DNA of 18,487 nt from JAICLL01 sp035252155. Lineage in GTDB: Bacteria; Planctomycetota; Planctomycetia; Pirellulales; JAICIG01. A program made the position numbers and the translations under genes. Under the pieces are notes generated by a model. It did no database searches. It was not told where the DNA came from and saw only the letters and a list, made by a program, of their open reading frames with translations. The first letter of the stretch is position 1; every line of letters begins with the position of its first letter. The stretch covers positions 1 to 18,487 of the forward strand of contig DATFDL010000728.1 in NCBI GenBank assembly GCA_035252155.1, read 5' to 3'. This document shows, one piece after another, positions 1 to 8,800 of the stretch.

Positions 1-1
1 G

Positions 2-2239
2 TGGATGCAAAAGCATCGCCCGGCCCCCGCCCCGCCCGGTCTGGCCAACCAGGCCGCTGCGAAAAAAGACGCTGCGAAAAAAGACGGACCGGCGGGTAAA
101 AAGCCCGACGCGAAACAAGCTGCCCAAGCGAAAAAGCCGGCTGACGAACGCGCGCTCGCCGAACGTGAGGAGAAGGCCAAACCGCCTGCGCAGCCCAAGG
201 ATATCGCCACGCAGTGGATTACGCCCGGTTCGGGCGATCCCACGCAGCCGTATCGGATGCTCGTCACGGTCACCAATCGCGGCGCCGCTGTCGAACGCAT
301 TGAGCTCAACAGTTCGCGGTTTCACGACATCGAAGACCGCGGTGGTTATTTAGGCCATCTGCAGGGCACGCTCGCCCGAGATAAACGGGGTTGCCGGGTG
401 CGCGTGGTGGGGCCGGGCACGCCCGCCGACCGCGCGGGTCTGAAGCCGGGCGACATCATCACCGCCTTCGACGGCGAGCCGATCGGCGGACCGGTCGAGT
501 TGCAGTTGGCCCTGCCCAAGCGAGAGCCCGGCGAGACCGTCGAGTTGGCGGTCGTCCGCGGCGGCAAGCAACAGAATGTGAGCGTGAAGCTCGCCCGGAG
601 GCCGCTGGAGGTCGTTCGCCCCGAAGGCAAAGATCCGCTTTCGTTCTTGTTCACGCTGGAAAGCATCGACGACAAAAAGCTCGACAAGGACGAACAAGAG
701 CTGCCGGGCCTGTCGCTGCGCACCGGCAACTGGACGGTCCGCCGCGATCCGAACAAGCCCGACCAGGTGGCCTTCGAATGGCTGCTCGACGAGCAGCAGC
801 TCAAGATCGTCAAGACGTACAGCCTCGATCGCCTGCCCGCGGAGAAGCAAGACGACGTCAACGCGCCGGCGTATCATCTCAATCTGCGCATTGAGATCGA
901 AAACACCGGAGAAGACGCGAGGCAAGTTGCCTATCGGCAGGACGGCCCGACCGGTCTGCCGATCGAAGGCTGGTGGTACGCGTATTCATCGAAGATCGGT
1001 CAAGAGTGGACCACTTCGCCCGGCATCCGCGACGTGGTGCTGGGCCACGAAGAGGGAAGCTTCAAGTACGCGCAAATTGCGGCCACGCGAATCGCTGACG
1101 ACAAGCTGCCGCCTCGCTTCGCCAAGCCGGCAGTTATTTTTGCCGGCGTGGACGCACAGTATTTTGCCTCGGTGCTGATTCCAAAGCCGGATCAACAGCT
1201 CGCCAAGTTTGCCGAGGTCGTGCCGATTCTCGTCGGCCCGGTGCCCGACGACAAATATCGTAAAAAGCTGGTCGATGTCTCGTGCCGGCTGATCAGCGAG
1301 CCGACCAGCCTCGAGCCGGGCCAGACGTTCAAGCAGGACTTTCAGATTTTCGCCGGGCCGAAGCGCCCGGATCTGCTGGCTGAATACGCCAACCCCTACG
1401 GCCTGAGCAACTTGGTGTATTATGGCTTGTTCGGCTGGGTCTCGACGCGAATGTTAGCCATTCTGCACTTCTTCTACGGCCTGGTGGGCAACTACGGGCT
1501 GTCGATCATCATGCTCACGGTGCTGGTGCGTTCGTGCATTTTTCCGATTAGCCGCAAGCAGGCGATCAACGCGGCCAAAATGCAAGAGCTGCAGCCGGAG
1601 ATGAAAAAAATCGCCGAGAAATACAAGAACGCCCCCGAACAGCGGCTGAAGGCCCAGCAAGAGCTCTATCGTAAGCACAACTTCAACCCGATGAGCGGCT
1701 GCCTGCCGGCGCTGATCCAGTTGCCGGTCTTCATCGGGCTGTATCGGTCGTTGTCGGTCGATATCGAGCTGCGGCAGGCGCCGTTGATCAGCGAATCGGT
1801 CCGCTGGTGCTCGAATCTCGGCGCTCCCGACATGCTCTGGTATTGGAAAGACGTGATTCCCTGGGATTACCTCACGGGCGAGACGGGCTGGCTCGGCCCC
1901 TATCTGAACATCTTGCCGCTGGTCACGGTCAGCCTCTACCTGGTGCAGCAAAAGATGCTTTTGCCGCCGCCGGCCGACGAACAAGCCGCCATGCAGCAGA
2001 AGATGATGCAATACATGATGATTTTCATGGGGGTGATGTTCTTTAAAGTGGCCAGCGGCTTGTGTCTCTATTTCATCGCTTCGAGCCTCTGGAGCATCGC
2101 CGAGCGGAAGCTGTTGCCGAAACCCAAGCCCAAGGCATCGGCGGGCGGCGCCGCAACTGCCGGACAGCCGGCCCGGCTAAATCCCGCTCCCACCGGCAAC
2201 GGCTCGGCTGCCTCGCGCAAGCAGAAGCAGCGCAAGTAG
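2..2239 (+). CDS. yidC: Membrane protein insertase YidC with an internal PDZ domain (5' end cut off)
   Basis: YidC/Oxa1 insertase, which places membrane proteins in the inner membrane with or without SecYEG. The frame is open to the window edge (codon W at 2-4, then M at 5), so the start and the first membrane helix lie upstream. Numbering from that M: an Ala/Lys/Pro-rich linker at 10-65 containing a tandem 15-bp repeat (56-85); the periplasmic beta domain from about 70 to 450, interrupted at about 128-200 by a PDZ domain (GTPADRAGLKPGDII, then a glycine-rich hairpin); and the conserved insertase core at 470-700. The core carries the family's hydrophilic-groove arginine, R509 in LVRSCIFPISRKQ, and the NPMSGCLP motif at 561-568. 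A basic tail follows, as in many YidC proteins. Family identity is secure. The PDZ insertion is not part of the E. coli protein. The TAG stop lies inside a GTAG repeat at 2236. rnpA and trmE, common neighbours of yidC, may lie outside the window. Confidence 0.96.
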   Translation, partial: WMQKHRPAPAPPGLANQAAAKKDAAKKDGPAGKKPDAKQAAQAKKPADERALAEREEKAKPPAQPKDIATQWITPGSGDPTQPYRMLVTVTNRGAAVERIELNSSRFHDIEDRGGYLGHLQGTLARDKRGCRVRVVGPGTPADRAGLKPGDIITAFDGEPIGGPVELQLALPKREPGETVELAVVRGGKQQNVSVKLARRPLEVVRPEGKDPLSFLFTLESIDDKKLDKDEQELPGLSLRTGNWTVRRDPNKPDQVAFEWLLDEQQLKIVKTYSLDRLPAEKQDDVNAPAYHLNLRIEIENTGEDARQVAYRQDGPTGLPIEGWWYAYSSKIGQEWTTSPGIRDVVLGHEEGSFKYAQIAATRIADDKLPPRFAKPAVIFAGVDAQYFASVLIPKPDQQLAKFAEVVPILVGPVPDDKYRKKLVDVSCRLISEPTSLEPGQTFKQDFQIFAGPKRPDLLAEYANPYGLSNLVYYGLFGWVSTRMLAILHFFYGLVGNYGLSIIMLTVLVRSCIFPISRKQAINAAKMQELQPEMKKIAEKYKNAPEQRLKAQQELYRKHNFNPMSGCLPALIQLPVFIGLYRSLSVDIELRQAPLISESVRWCSNLGAPDMLWYWKDVIPWDYLTGETGWLGPYLNILPLVTVSLYLVQQKMLLPPPADEQAAMQQKMMQYMMIFMGVMFFKVASGLCLYFIASSLWSIAERKLLPKPKPKASAGGAATAGQPARLNPAPTGNGSAASRKQKQRK

Positions 2240-2276
2240 GTCAGGCTTTCCCGTAGGTCAGGCTTTCCAGCCTGAC
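2236..2276 (+). repeat. GTAG-hairpin repeat, two copies, family A
   Basis: Two copies of GTAGGTCAGGCTTTCC start at 2236 and 2253. The second copy completes a perfect hairpin: GTCAGGCT (2257-2264), loop TTCC, AGCCTGAC (2269-2276). The first copy is truncated before its right arm. The TAG of the first GTAG is the stop codon of yidC. The hairpin may also end transcription, but no T-run follows. Confidence 0.8.
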
Positions 2277-2289
2277 ATTGTGCCTCTCC

Positions 2290-2365
2290 GGTGGCTGGGG
2301 CAGAGGCTTGGCGATGCCCCGGCTTCGACGCACCGGGGCATCGCTTAGACTCTGCCCCAGCCACC
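2290..2365. repeat. Long nested hairpin, family B
   Basis: Outer arms 2290-2305 and 2350-2365 (GGTGGCTGGGGCAGAG and its complement) pair perfectly over 16 bp. Inner arms 2311-2322 and 2333-2344 (GCGATGCCCCGG) pair perfectly over 12 bp around a 10-base loop. Only six bases on each side separate the two stems, so the whole unit can fold into a nearly continuous stem of over 30 bp. It lies in the gap between yidC and the GT-C gene. A role as terminator or mobile repeat is possible. It lacks the clean GTAG seen in other families. Confidence 0.75.
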
Positions 2366-2511
2366 ACTCCTCTCATTTTTTGCCCTCCATTTTTTTGCCT
2401 TGTTTGGCCGCGTTTCCGCAGTGGCCAGCAGCAAAGTGATGTTGCCGTAGCCGGCATGATGGCTTTAGACTTCCGCCTCGATTTTTCGTGCCTCCGGAAG
2501 CGTCCGTCGTC

Positions 2512-4254
2512 ATGCCGCTTGCCCTGCGTCATCAGCTTGGTTTGCTCGTCGTCGCGGCGCTGGTGTTCTTCGTCAATCTGGGCCGGTCGCAACTCTGGGA
2601 CGAAGACGAGCCCAAAAACGCCCAGTGCGCCCGCGAGATGTTCGAACGCGGCGATTGGATCACGCCCACCTTCAACCAATCGCTGCGCTACGATAAGCCG
2701 GTCCTGGTCTATTGGCTGATGATCTCGGCCTACCAACAATGGGGCGTCAACGAATTCGCCGCGCGTTTTTGGTCGGCACTGCTGGCCGTCGGCACGACGC
2801 TGACGACGTATCACATCGGGAGGATGCTGTTCACCGTCCGGGTCGGCTTTTGGGCCGGCTGGATGATGGCCACCAGCCTGTTGTTTGTCGTGGCGGGCCG
2901 GGCGGCCACGCCCGACTCGGCCCTGATCTTTTGCACGACGCTGGCGATGCTGGCCTTTGTGCGAGCCACCTGGGGCGCCTGCCCAACGTTGACCGGGGCC
3001 GACTCCCTGAACGACTATCTGCCGAAAACATGGCGGGGCTTTGTCCTGATGTACGCGGCCTTGGCCGCGGGAGTCTTGGCCAAAGGTCCGGTGGCGGCCG
3101 TCGTGCCGCTGATGGCGCTGGCGTGTTTTCTGTTGTGCGTGCGGCAAGCCATCGCGCCGGCCGCGCCGAACAAGTTTTCCTACGTCTGCCGGGCGCTCTC
3201 GCCGGCAGGCTGGATTGAAGTGATTTGGAAACTGCGGCCGTTGACGGCTCTGGTGGTCGTCGCGGCGATTGCGCTGCCGTGGTATGCGGCCGTGGGACTG
3301 CGAACCGAGGGCGATTGGCTGAGGGGGTTTTTTGGCCAGCACAACTTCGGGCGATTTCTCAACACCATGGAAGGACACCGCGGGCCGCTGGTCTACTATC
3401 TGCCTGCCATGCTGTTCGGGTTCTTTCCCTGGTCGGTGCTATTGCCGGCCGCGCTCTGGCAGCTTCGCCGCAAGGTGTCGGCCGATCGCAATTGGGCGGC
3501 GTATCTTTTCGCGGCCTGTTGGGCGGGCGTTTGGATCGGGTTCTTCTCGCTGTCGGCCACTAAGCTGCCCAGCTACGCGCTGCCGGCCTTTCCCGCACTC
3601 GCGTTGCTCGCCGCGGCCTGGCTCGATGGCTGGCTTTCCAAGCCTGATGTTATCGCCGCTTGGCTGCCGCGCTTGGCGTTTGCCACCCTCGTTTTGGTCG
3701 GCGTGTGCATATCGGTGGGCCTGCTGATTGTGGCCAGGCGGTCGCTGCCGGGCGATGAGTGGGTCGCGTGCGTCGGCACACCGCTTATCATTGGCGGCGT
3801 CTTAGGTTTTTTGTGGTCGGCCCACCGCCCCAGGCGCGCCGCCGCGGCGCTGGCCGCCTGTTCGCTGGCGTTTGCGGTGGTGACCTTCGGCTTTGGCGCG
3901 CCGGCGGTAAGCCGTCATCAAAACAGCGCGGCGCTGGCGTCGATCGCCCGCCGCTCTCAAAACTCGCCACCGCGGCTGGCGACCTTCGACTATAGCCCGC
4001 CGAGCCTGGTGTTCTATGCGGCAAGCCGCGTCGAGCCGTTCTTCGCGCCCGGCGAATTGGCGCGCTACCTGGGCGAGCAGCCGGAGGCGATGATCGTGTG
4101 CGATGGTCGTGGGTTCGATGCGCTAAAGCCAGCGTTGCCCGACGGCTTCGAAGTCGTTGCCCGGCAGCGACGGTTTTTGCGCTCGGGGGATGTGTTGTTG
4201 TTGGGCCGGCGGCACGAGTTAGCGCGGCGTACGACGTCAACCAGAGGAACATAG
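2512..4254 (+). CDS. GT-C family membrane glycosyltransferase (ArnT/PMT-like, GT39/GT83)
   Basis: Multi-spanning inner-membrane enzyme that would move a sugar from a polyprenyl-phosphate carrier to an acceptor (lipid, glycan or protein) on the outer face of the membrane. From the ATG at 2512 it is 580 aa, close to ArnT-like enzymes. After the first helix comes the acidic loop DEDEP (residues 30-34), where the GT-C family has its catalytic Asp/Glu, followed by CAREM, GDWITPTFN and RYDKPVLVYW (59-68), all hallmarks of the PMT_2/ArnT family. About ten further hydrophobic helices run to residue 460, and a soluble tail follows. A GTG at 2488 is an alternative start. I prefer the ATG because GGAAG lies 11 bases before it and the hydrophobic segment starts soon after. 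The next plus-strand gene encodes a GT2 likely to make the donor. Substrate unknown. Confidence 0.88.
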   Translation: MPLALRHQLGLLVVAALVFFVNLGRSQLWDEDEPKNAQCAREMFERGDWITPTFNQSLRYDKPVLVYWLMISAYQQWGVNEFAARFWSALLAVGTTLTTYHIGRMLFTVRVGFWAGWMMATSLLFVVAGRAATPDSALIFCTTLAMLAFVRATWGACPTLTGADSLNDYLPKTWRGFVLMYAALAAGVLAKGPVAAVVPLMALACFLLCVRQAIAPAAPNKFSYVCRALSPAGWIEVIWKLRPLTALVVVAAIALPWYAAVGLRTEGDWLRGFFGQHNFGRFLNTMEGHRGPLVYYLPAMLFGFFPWSVLLPAALWQLRRKVSADRNWAAYLFAACWAGVWIGFFSLSATKLPSYALPAFPALALLAAAWLDGWLSKPDVIAAWLPRLAFATLVLVGVCISVGLLIVARRSLPGDEWVACVGTPLIIGGVLGFLWSAHRPRRAAAALAACSLAFAVVTFGFGAPAVSRHQNSAALASIARRSQNSPPRLATFDYSPPSLVFYAASRVEPFFAPGELARYLGEQPEAMIVCDGRGFDALKPALPDGFEVVARQRRFLRSGDVLLLGRRHELARRTTSTRGT

Positions 4255-4334
4255 GCGCTCGATCGACTCTGACCAATGGATTGGCCAATGGCTCTGATCG
4301 GTTTTGACATTTAATTTGGGTAGAGCTGTCAACT

Positions 4335-4520
4335 GGGTGCCACGGCATCCGCCGTGGCGCATGTGGCAACGATCTCAGGCGCGTCGCAACTCGCCACGGC
4401 GGACGCCGTGCAGGGTTGCATCGGGCGCCCGAGGTTGCGACGCAGCACGGCGTCCGTAGCGGCGGCCACGCTTACGACAAGATCGAAGCCGAGCGCGCCG
4501 CGACGGATGCCGTGGCACCC
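4335..4520. repeat. 186-bp element with 17-bp perfect terminal inverted repeats, family C
   Basis: The ends 4335-4351 (GGGTGCCACGGCATCCG) and 4504-4520 are perfect inverted copies. The left end continues into its own hairpin (GCCACGG...CCGTGGC). Further inside, 4401-4411 (GGACGCCGTGC) pairs with 4445-4455. No reading frame of note. It looks like a paired palindromic repeat or small MITE-like element. There is no exact GTAG at its edges. Confidence 0.65.
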
Positions 4521-4571
4521 TGCAATGCACTGATCTCGGTTAATTGCCGAACTTGATGATCAAAACCGATA

Positions 4572-4656
4572 AGGGAACGCCCTCCGTGGCGTTCCGAAGT
4601 GGGGCGGTGCGACGTCCACTCGCAGTTCGCGGAACGCCACAGAGGGCGTTCCCTAC
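4572..4656. repeat. Inverted pair of hairpins with GTAG end, family D
   Basis: Arms 4572-4596 and 4630-4654 are inverted copies with one difference in 25. Each arm is itself a hairpin: GGAACGCC/GGCGTTCC at 4574-4581 with 4588-4595, and at 4631-4638 with 4645-4652. On the minus strand the right copy is preceded directly by GTAG (CTAC at 4653-4656). The left copy has TAAG instead. This matches a BIME-like inverted REP pair. Confidence 0.7.
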
Positions 4657-4695
4657 AGACGTCGGCGAGGAGCTTTAACGCTTAACTGAACAACC

Positions 4696-5688
4696 ATGAC
4701 CCTCTCCATCGTCGTGCCGATCTATAACGAGCTCGAAAACGTCGGGCCGCTCTATGCCGCGGTGACGCGGACCGCTCGAACGCTCGGCCGGCCCTATGAG
4801 CTGCTGCTGATCGACGACGGCTCGACCGATGGCACCAGCGATGCGCTCGATCACGTGGCGGCAACCGACGCGGCGGTGAAGGTGGTCCATTTTCGCCGCA
4901 ATTTCGGGCAGACCGCGGCCCTGAACGCCGGGCTGCACCTGGCTTCGGGCGACGTGATCGTAACACTCGACGCCGACTTGCAAAACGATCCGGCCGACAT
5001 TCCGCTGCTACTGGTCCGGCTGGCCGAAGGCTACGACCTGGTCCATGGCTGGCGCAAGGATCGCCAAGACCCCTATTTCAGCCGCAAGCTGCCCTCGAAG
5101 CTGGCCAATTGGCTCATCTCGCGCGTCACTGGCTTTCCGGTTCACGATCTGGGCTGCACGCTCAAGGCGATGCGCCGCGAGATCGCCGGCGAGCTGCAAC
5201 TTTATGGCGAGATGCACCGGTTCATTCCGGTGCTCGCGCATTGGCGCGGCGCCCGATGCGCCGAGGTGATTACGCGGCACCATCCGCGCCGCTTCGGCGC
5301 GTCGAAGTACGGGCTTTCGCGCGCATTGCGCGTGCTGCTCGACCTGATCACCGTCAAATACATGATTCAATATCAGACCAGCCCCATGCGGCTGTTCGGC
5401 GGGCTGGGGCTGGCCAGCGTGTTGGCCGGCGGAGCCTCAGCCGCAGCCACGATCGCGATGAAGCTGGCGCGGGGCATCGACATGACCGGCAATCCGCTTT
5501 TGCTCTTGGCGGTGTTTGCGGGTTTGGCCGGGCTGCAATTTTTCGTGCTGGGCATGCTGGGCGAGATTTGCGTTCGCACGTACTACGAAAGCCAAGGCAA
5601 GCGGCCCTACGCGGTTCGCTCGCTGGTCAATTTCGACCGGCGGCCCGAACACCCGCCCGCGGAGCTCGGCCGCCAACGCGCGGCGTGA
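4696..5688 (+). CDS. GT2 family polyprenyl-phosphate glycosyltransferase (GtrB/ArnC/DPM1-like)
   Basis: Likely transfers a sugar from a nucleotide-sugar to undecaprenyl phosphate on the cytoplasmic face, giving the donor used by GT-C enzymes. The 330-residue length and layout fit GtrB/ArnC: a GT-A domain with VVPIYNE (6-12), DDGSTDGT (40-47, nucleotide-binding Asp), HFRRNFGQTAALNAG (65-79), the metal-binding DAD (92-94) and RFGASKYG (199-206, a conserved motif of this subfamily), then two C-terminal membrane helices at about 233-257 and 267-292. The ATG at 4696 has no clear Shine-Dalgarno, but the conserved strand begins at residue 3. The GT-C enzyme encoded by the preceding plus-strand gene is the natural partner. 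The sugar cannot be named from sequence. Stop TGA at 5686-5688. Confidence 0.92.
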   Translation: MTLSIVVPIYNELENVGPLYAAVTRTARTLGRPYELLLIDDGSTDGTSDALDHVAATDAAVKVVHFRRNFGQTAALNAGLHLASGDVIVTLDADLQNDPADIPLLLVRLAEGYDLVHGWRKDRQDPYFSRKLPSKLANWLISRVTGFPVHDLGCTLKAMRREIAGELQLYGEMHRFIPVLAHWRGARCAEVITRHHPRRFGASKYGLSRALRVLLDLITVKYMIQYQTSPMRLFGGLGLASVLAGGASAAATIAMKLARGIDMTGNPLLLLAVFAGLAGLQFFVLGMLGEICVRTYYESQGKRPYAVRSLVNFDRRPEHPPAELGRQRAA

Positions 5689-5701
5689 AAAGTGGGCCCT
5701 C

Positions 5702-5740
5702 GTCGGGCGGCGTAGGTTCCGGGGTGCTCATTCGCCGCGA
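5702..5740 (+). pseudogene. 39-bp fragment of an HtrA-like protease gene
   Basis: These bases match 9877-9915 of the intact protease gene at 36 of 39 positions, in the same orientation, and still read SGGVGSGVLI as in the protease. No catalytic Asp or Ser region follows. The frame continues open but without recognisable protease sequence. The fragment lies 14 bases after the GT2 stop. The rest of the gap (5741-5862) shows nothing I can name. Confidence 0.55.
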
Positions 5741-5862
5741 AGTACTCTTCCCGGATGGCTCGAACGCCCAGCCGAACACGGCAGGATATGTCGATCATCC
5801 GTTGCAGAAGGCGGCCGATTATTTCACTCCGATTTGGGCAAGGCGCATTCACAGCAACAGGC

Positions 5863-8800
5863 CTACCTTGCCCGAACCGGCGTATCGGGGTGCCGCGCGT
5901 GCAAAAACCGCTGGTAAACCCAGGGCCAGCGGCTGGAGCCGCGATGCGCCAAGGCATCGATCACGTGCTTCACGGCGGTCGCTCGTGGGCTGATCGTGGC
6001 TTCGGGCGGAGCCTCTGGCAGACTGTTGACCAATTGCCGCGCCCAGGCGGGATCGACCAGGGCAAACGCAGTCCAGATTTGGCCCGGGTATTGCTCGCCG
6101 ACCGATGACAGCGTGCGAATTCGTGGTGCCAGCGGCTCCAGCAGCGCACGCGCTGTCTGCCGATCGTACGGCACGATGGCCAGCGCCATCTGGGCAATTT
6201 CGCTCTCATACCACGCCCCTGGATCTCCCCGCGCCGGCTGTGGCGGGCGCATGGCCAACGCGCGGGCCAGATAGTGTTCGAGCATCGCGGGGTTGACTCG
6301 CTCGACCATTACTAACAAGGCCGCGGCGGTGCCGCAGGTGCTATACTGCGTGCCCGCGGTTCCTTCGTCCAGCGATTGTTCCAAGAGGGCGTACGCTTCT
6401 TCGATGCGTTTCGAGGCGCGATCTGGATCAGCGCCCGCTTGCGCGTCGGCGACCAAGCCGAGGCCGTAGGCCCGCGACGTTATCAGAGAGAACTTCTGTG
6501 CGATCCTCTCTGCCCGATCGGGATCGACCGAGGCCATGCGGTGCACCGTGCCGGCGCCGTAATGGTAACGCTGATTATCCATTGCCATGCTCTGGAGCGC
6601 CTCTTCCGCCCCGGCTGGATTCTCAGTGGCCAAGCTGCGCGATATGTCGGCAAGATACCAGTCGCGCATAGGTCTGCGCGCATTTTCGACCAGCGCGAAT
6701 GCGGCCGGTGCATCGATGTGGGCCAATGCGGGGGCAAACCTCGCTTGCCATACCGCAAGATTGGGCACGTCCGCGGCAGTCAGTCGGCGCAGTTGTTCGC
6801 TGGCCTCTCGCACCAGTGCCGTGCCGACCTCTTCGTCGCCCAGGTCGAAGAATCGCTCGCCGATTTCGCCAAGCATCGGGACGCGGATCGCCGGTTCGTC
6901 GATCGCCCTTGAGGCCAGCAGTGCTTCGGCCAATGCTTGGCGCTGTTGGTCCGGCGTGGCCCCGATCGCGTCGAACGCAGTCAAGTAAAACGAACCGCGT
7001 AGGTACATATCGTCGGTCGCCTGGGCTAGCTCGGTCGCCTGGTCGTGCGTCCATATGCGATAGCCAGGCCCCAGCCGCGCGCCGGACACGAAATCGGGCG
7101 CGCCCTGTTTGGGTAGCCGACCTTCGAACTGGTATTCGATTTTTGCCGCCCATTGCACGTCCGATGGACTTCCGCGCTCAAATCGGCCGCGATGCTCGGC
7201 AAACAGCTCCCGGACGACGGTCTCTTCCACCTTGGACTCGGCGGATTCCATCTGCTCGTCGCCAGTCGCCGCGGTTACTGGCGCGTGCCGCAACACAAGG
7301 CGCAACTCGCGTGCGTCGCCGTCGATACGTTGTGCCTGCACGTCGTGTCCTTCGTGGCTGAGCAGCAACCAGGCCGGGCCTTCATAAACGCCGCCAATCC
7401 GAAAGCGCCCCTCGGCATCGCAGATGGCTCGCGTTCGACGCGGTCCATCGCCTGCTTGCCTGACCAGTGCGCCGGCGACCGCCTTGCCTGACCCATCGAC
7501 CACTTGACCGGCGATGGTGCGCAGTCGCGGCGTCGGCGTCAGCACGATATCGCCAAAGTCGATGCCGTGCGATGCCGCGGACTCGAACGGCTCGGTGCGG
7601 ACAGGCGTCATGCCCAGCGCGTCGACTTCCACGCGATAGCCGCGATCGGGGCGGAGCTGTTTGGGCGTGGTAAAGCGGCCATCCGCGTCGGTAGACAGCC
7701 GCTCGGTGCCGCCAAACGCAACAAAGCCACCTTCGTGTGACCGTCGGCTCGGGTCGAAGTGGATGGGAAACACACGGACGACGGCCCCGGATATCGGGCG
7801 ACCGGATTCATCGACCGCGCGGCCCGATATCGACAGGGCGCTATCGGGGTCCACAGTGACCGTCACCGGGTCCGGATCATCGGTGCTGCTGACAACAAGA
7901 TTCTTGGTAATGCCGGCGAGGCTGTAGGCGGCAACTTTGATAGTCGCGTTCTTTGGTACGCCCGGCAGCATGAAAATGCCGTCGCGGTCGCTGCGGGCGA
8001 GAATCGTTCGGTCTCCGATGGCCGACCAAAAACATGTGCCTACAACTTCGGCGTCGGCGACGGGGCTGCCTTGAGCATCGACCACGCGACCGTAAAGCGT
8101 CGTGCCGGCCGTCGCAGGCAGTGGTTTGAAGGTCAGTTCTTCGGCATCTTCGGGCAGAGGCTCGTTCGGAATGATCGGATCGGGTGTGTAATACTCGCGC
8201 GGCAGGCTCGCAAACGTGAGATGGGCCAGTCCGCCCGGCAAGACATATCCGGAATATTGGCCAGCTTCGTCGCACTCCATGAAGCGGAACTCCGAATAGT
8301 AATCGACGAAGACGATGGCGCCGGCGATCGGACTCTTGTCGGCCTGATCGATCACCGTGCCACGAACGTGGATCCCATGCCTGAACCGGATCACAACCTC
8401 GTTCTGACGATCGAAGTCGATTTGCTGCGTGCCCTGATAGGTGCTCACCAGCGGCGAATCGGCGGGCAGTTCCGCGGTCATTTGCAACACCCCCGCAGCG
8501 ATCGCCGGCACGCAGAACTGGCCGTCGGCATCGGTGGTCACGTCGGCGATTCCGCCGCCCGATTGCTCGTCGCGTGAATCGACCCACGTCGCCAGGCGAA
8601 CCCTGGTCGAAGACAAAGCGGCGCCTCCGTCGTCGACCAGTTGACCGCTGATCGTCCCGACGGGAGATAAACTGGCTACGCTTGCTTCGCCGTCGGACGA
8701 CCGTGCCAGCGCGGCCCACTGCGCGCCAAATTGCGGCGAGTCGACTCGGATGATTCGCAGCGCCTCGCCCGTTACGTCGCGCAATTCCGCCTCACCCAAG

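Larger units (their letters stand above)
4255..4695. other. Gap of 441 bases filled by two palindromic elements
   Basis: I see no coding region here. The gap between the two glycosyltransferase genes holds the elements at 4335-4520 and 4572-4656. Their presence means the two genes may be transcribed separately despite the functional link. Confidence 0.6.

Noticed and set aside
56..85. Mobile repeat in yidC
   Set aside because: The tandem 15-bp unit simply encodes the Ala-Ala-Lys-Lys-Asp linker and keeps the frame; slippage in low-complexity coding DNA explains it.
2068..3378. 436-residue minus-strand reading frame
   Set aside because: Antisense to the ends of yidC and the GT-C gene and the hairpin gap. 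Composition is Arg/Gln/Gly/Pro-rich, typical of a shadow frame in GC-rich DNA.
5109..5993. 294-residue plus-strand reading frame across the end of GT2
   Set aside because: Out of frame with the well-conserved GT2 and overlapping the secreted-protein gene; no recognisable domain.
7759..8577. 272-residue plus-strand reading frame
   Set aside because: Fully antisense to the beta-module region of the large secreted protein, whose repeated motifs are convincing.
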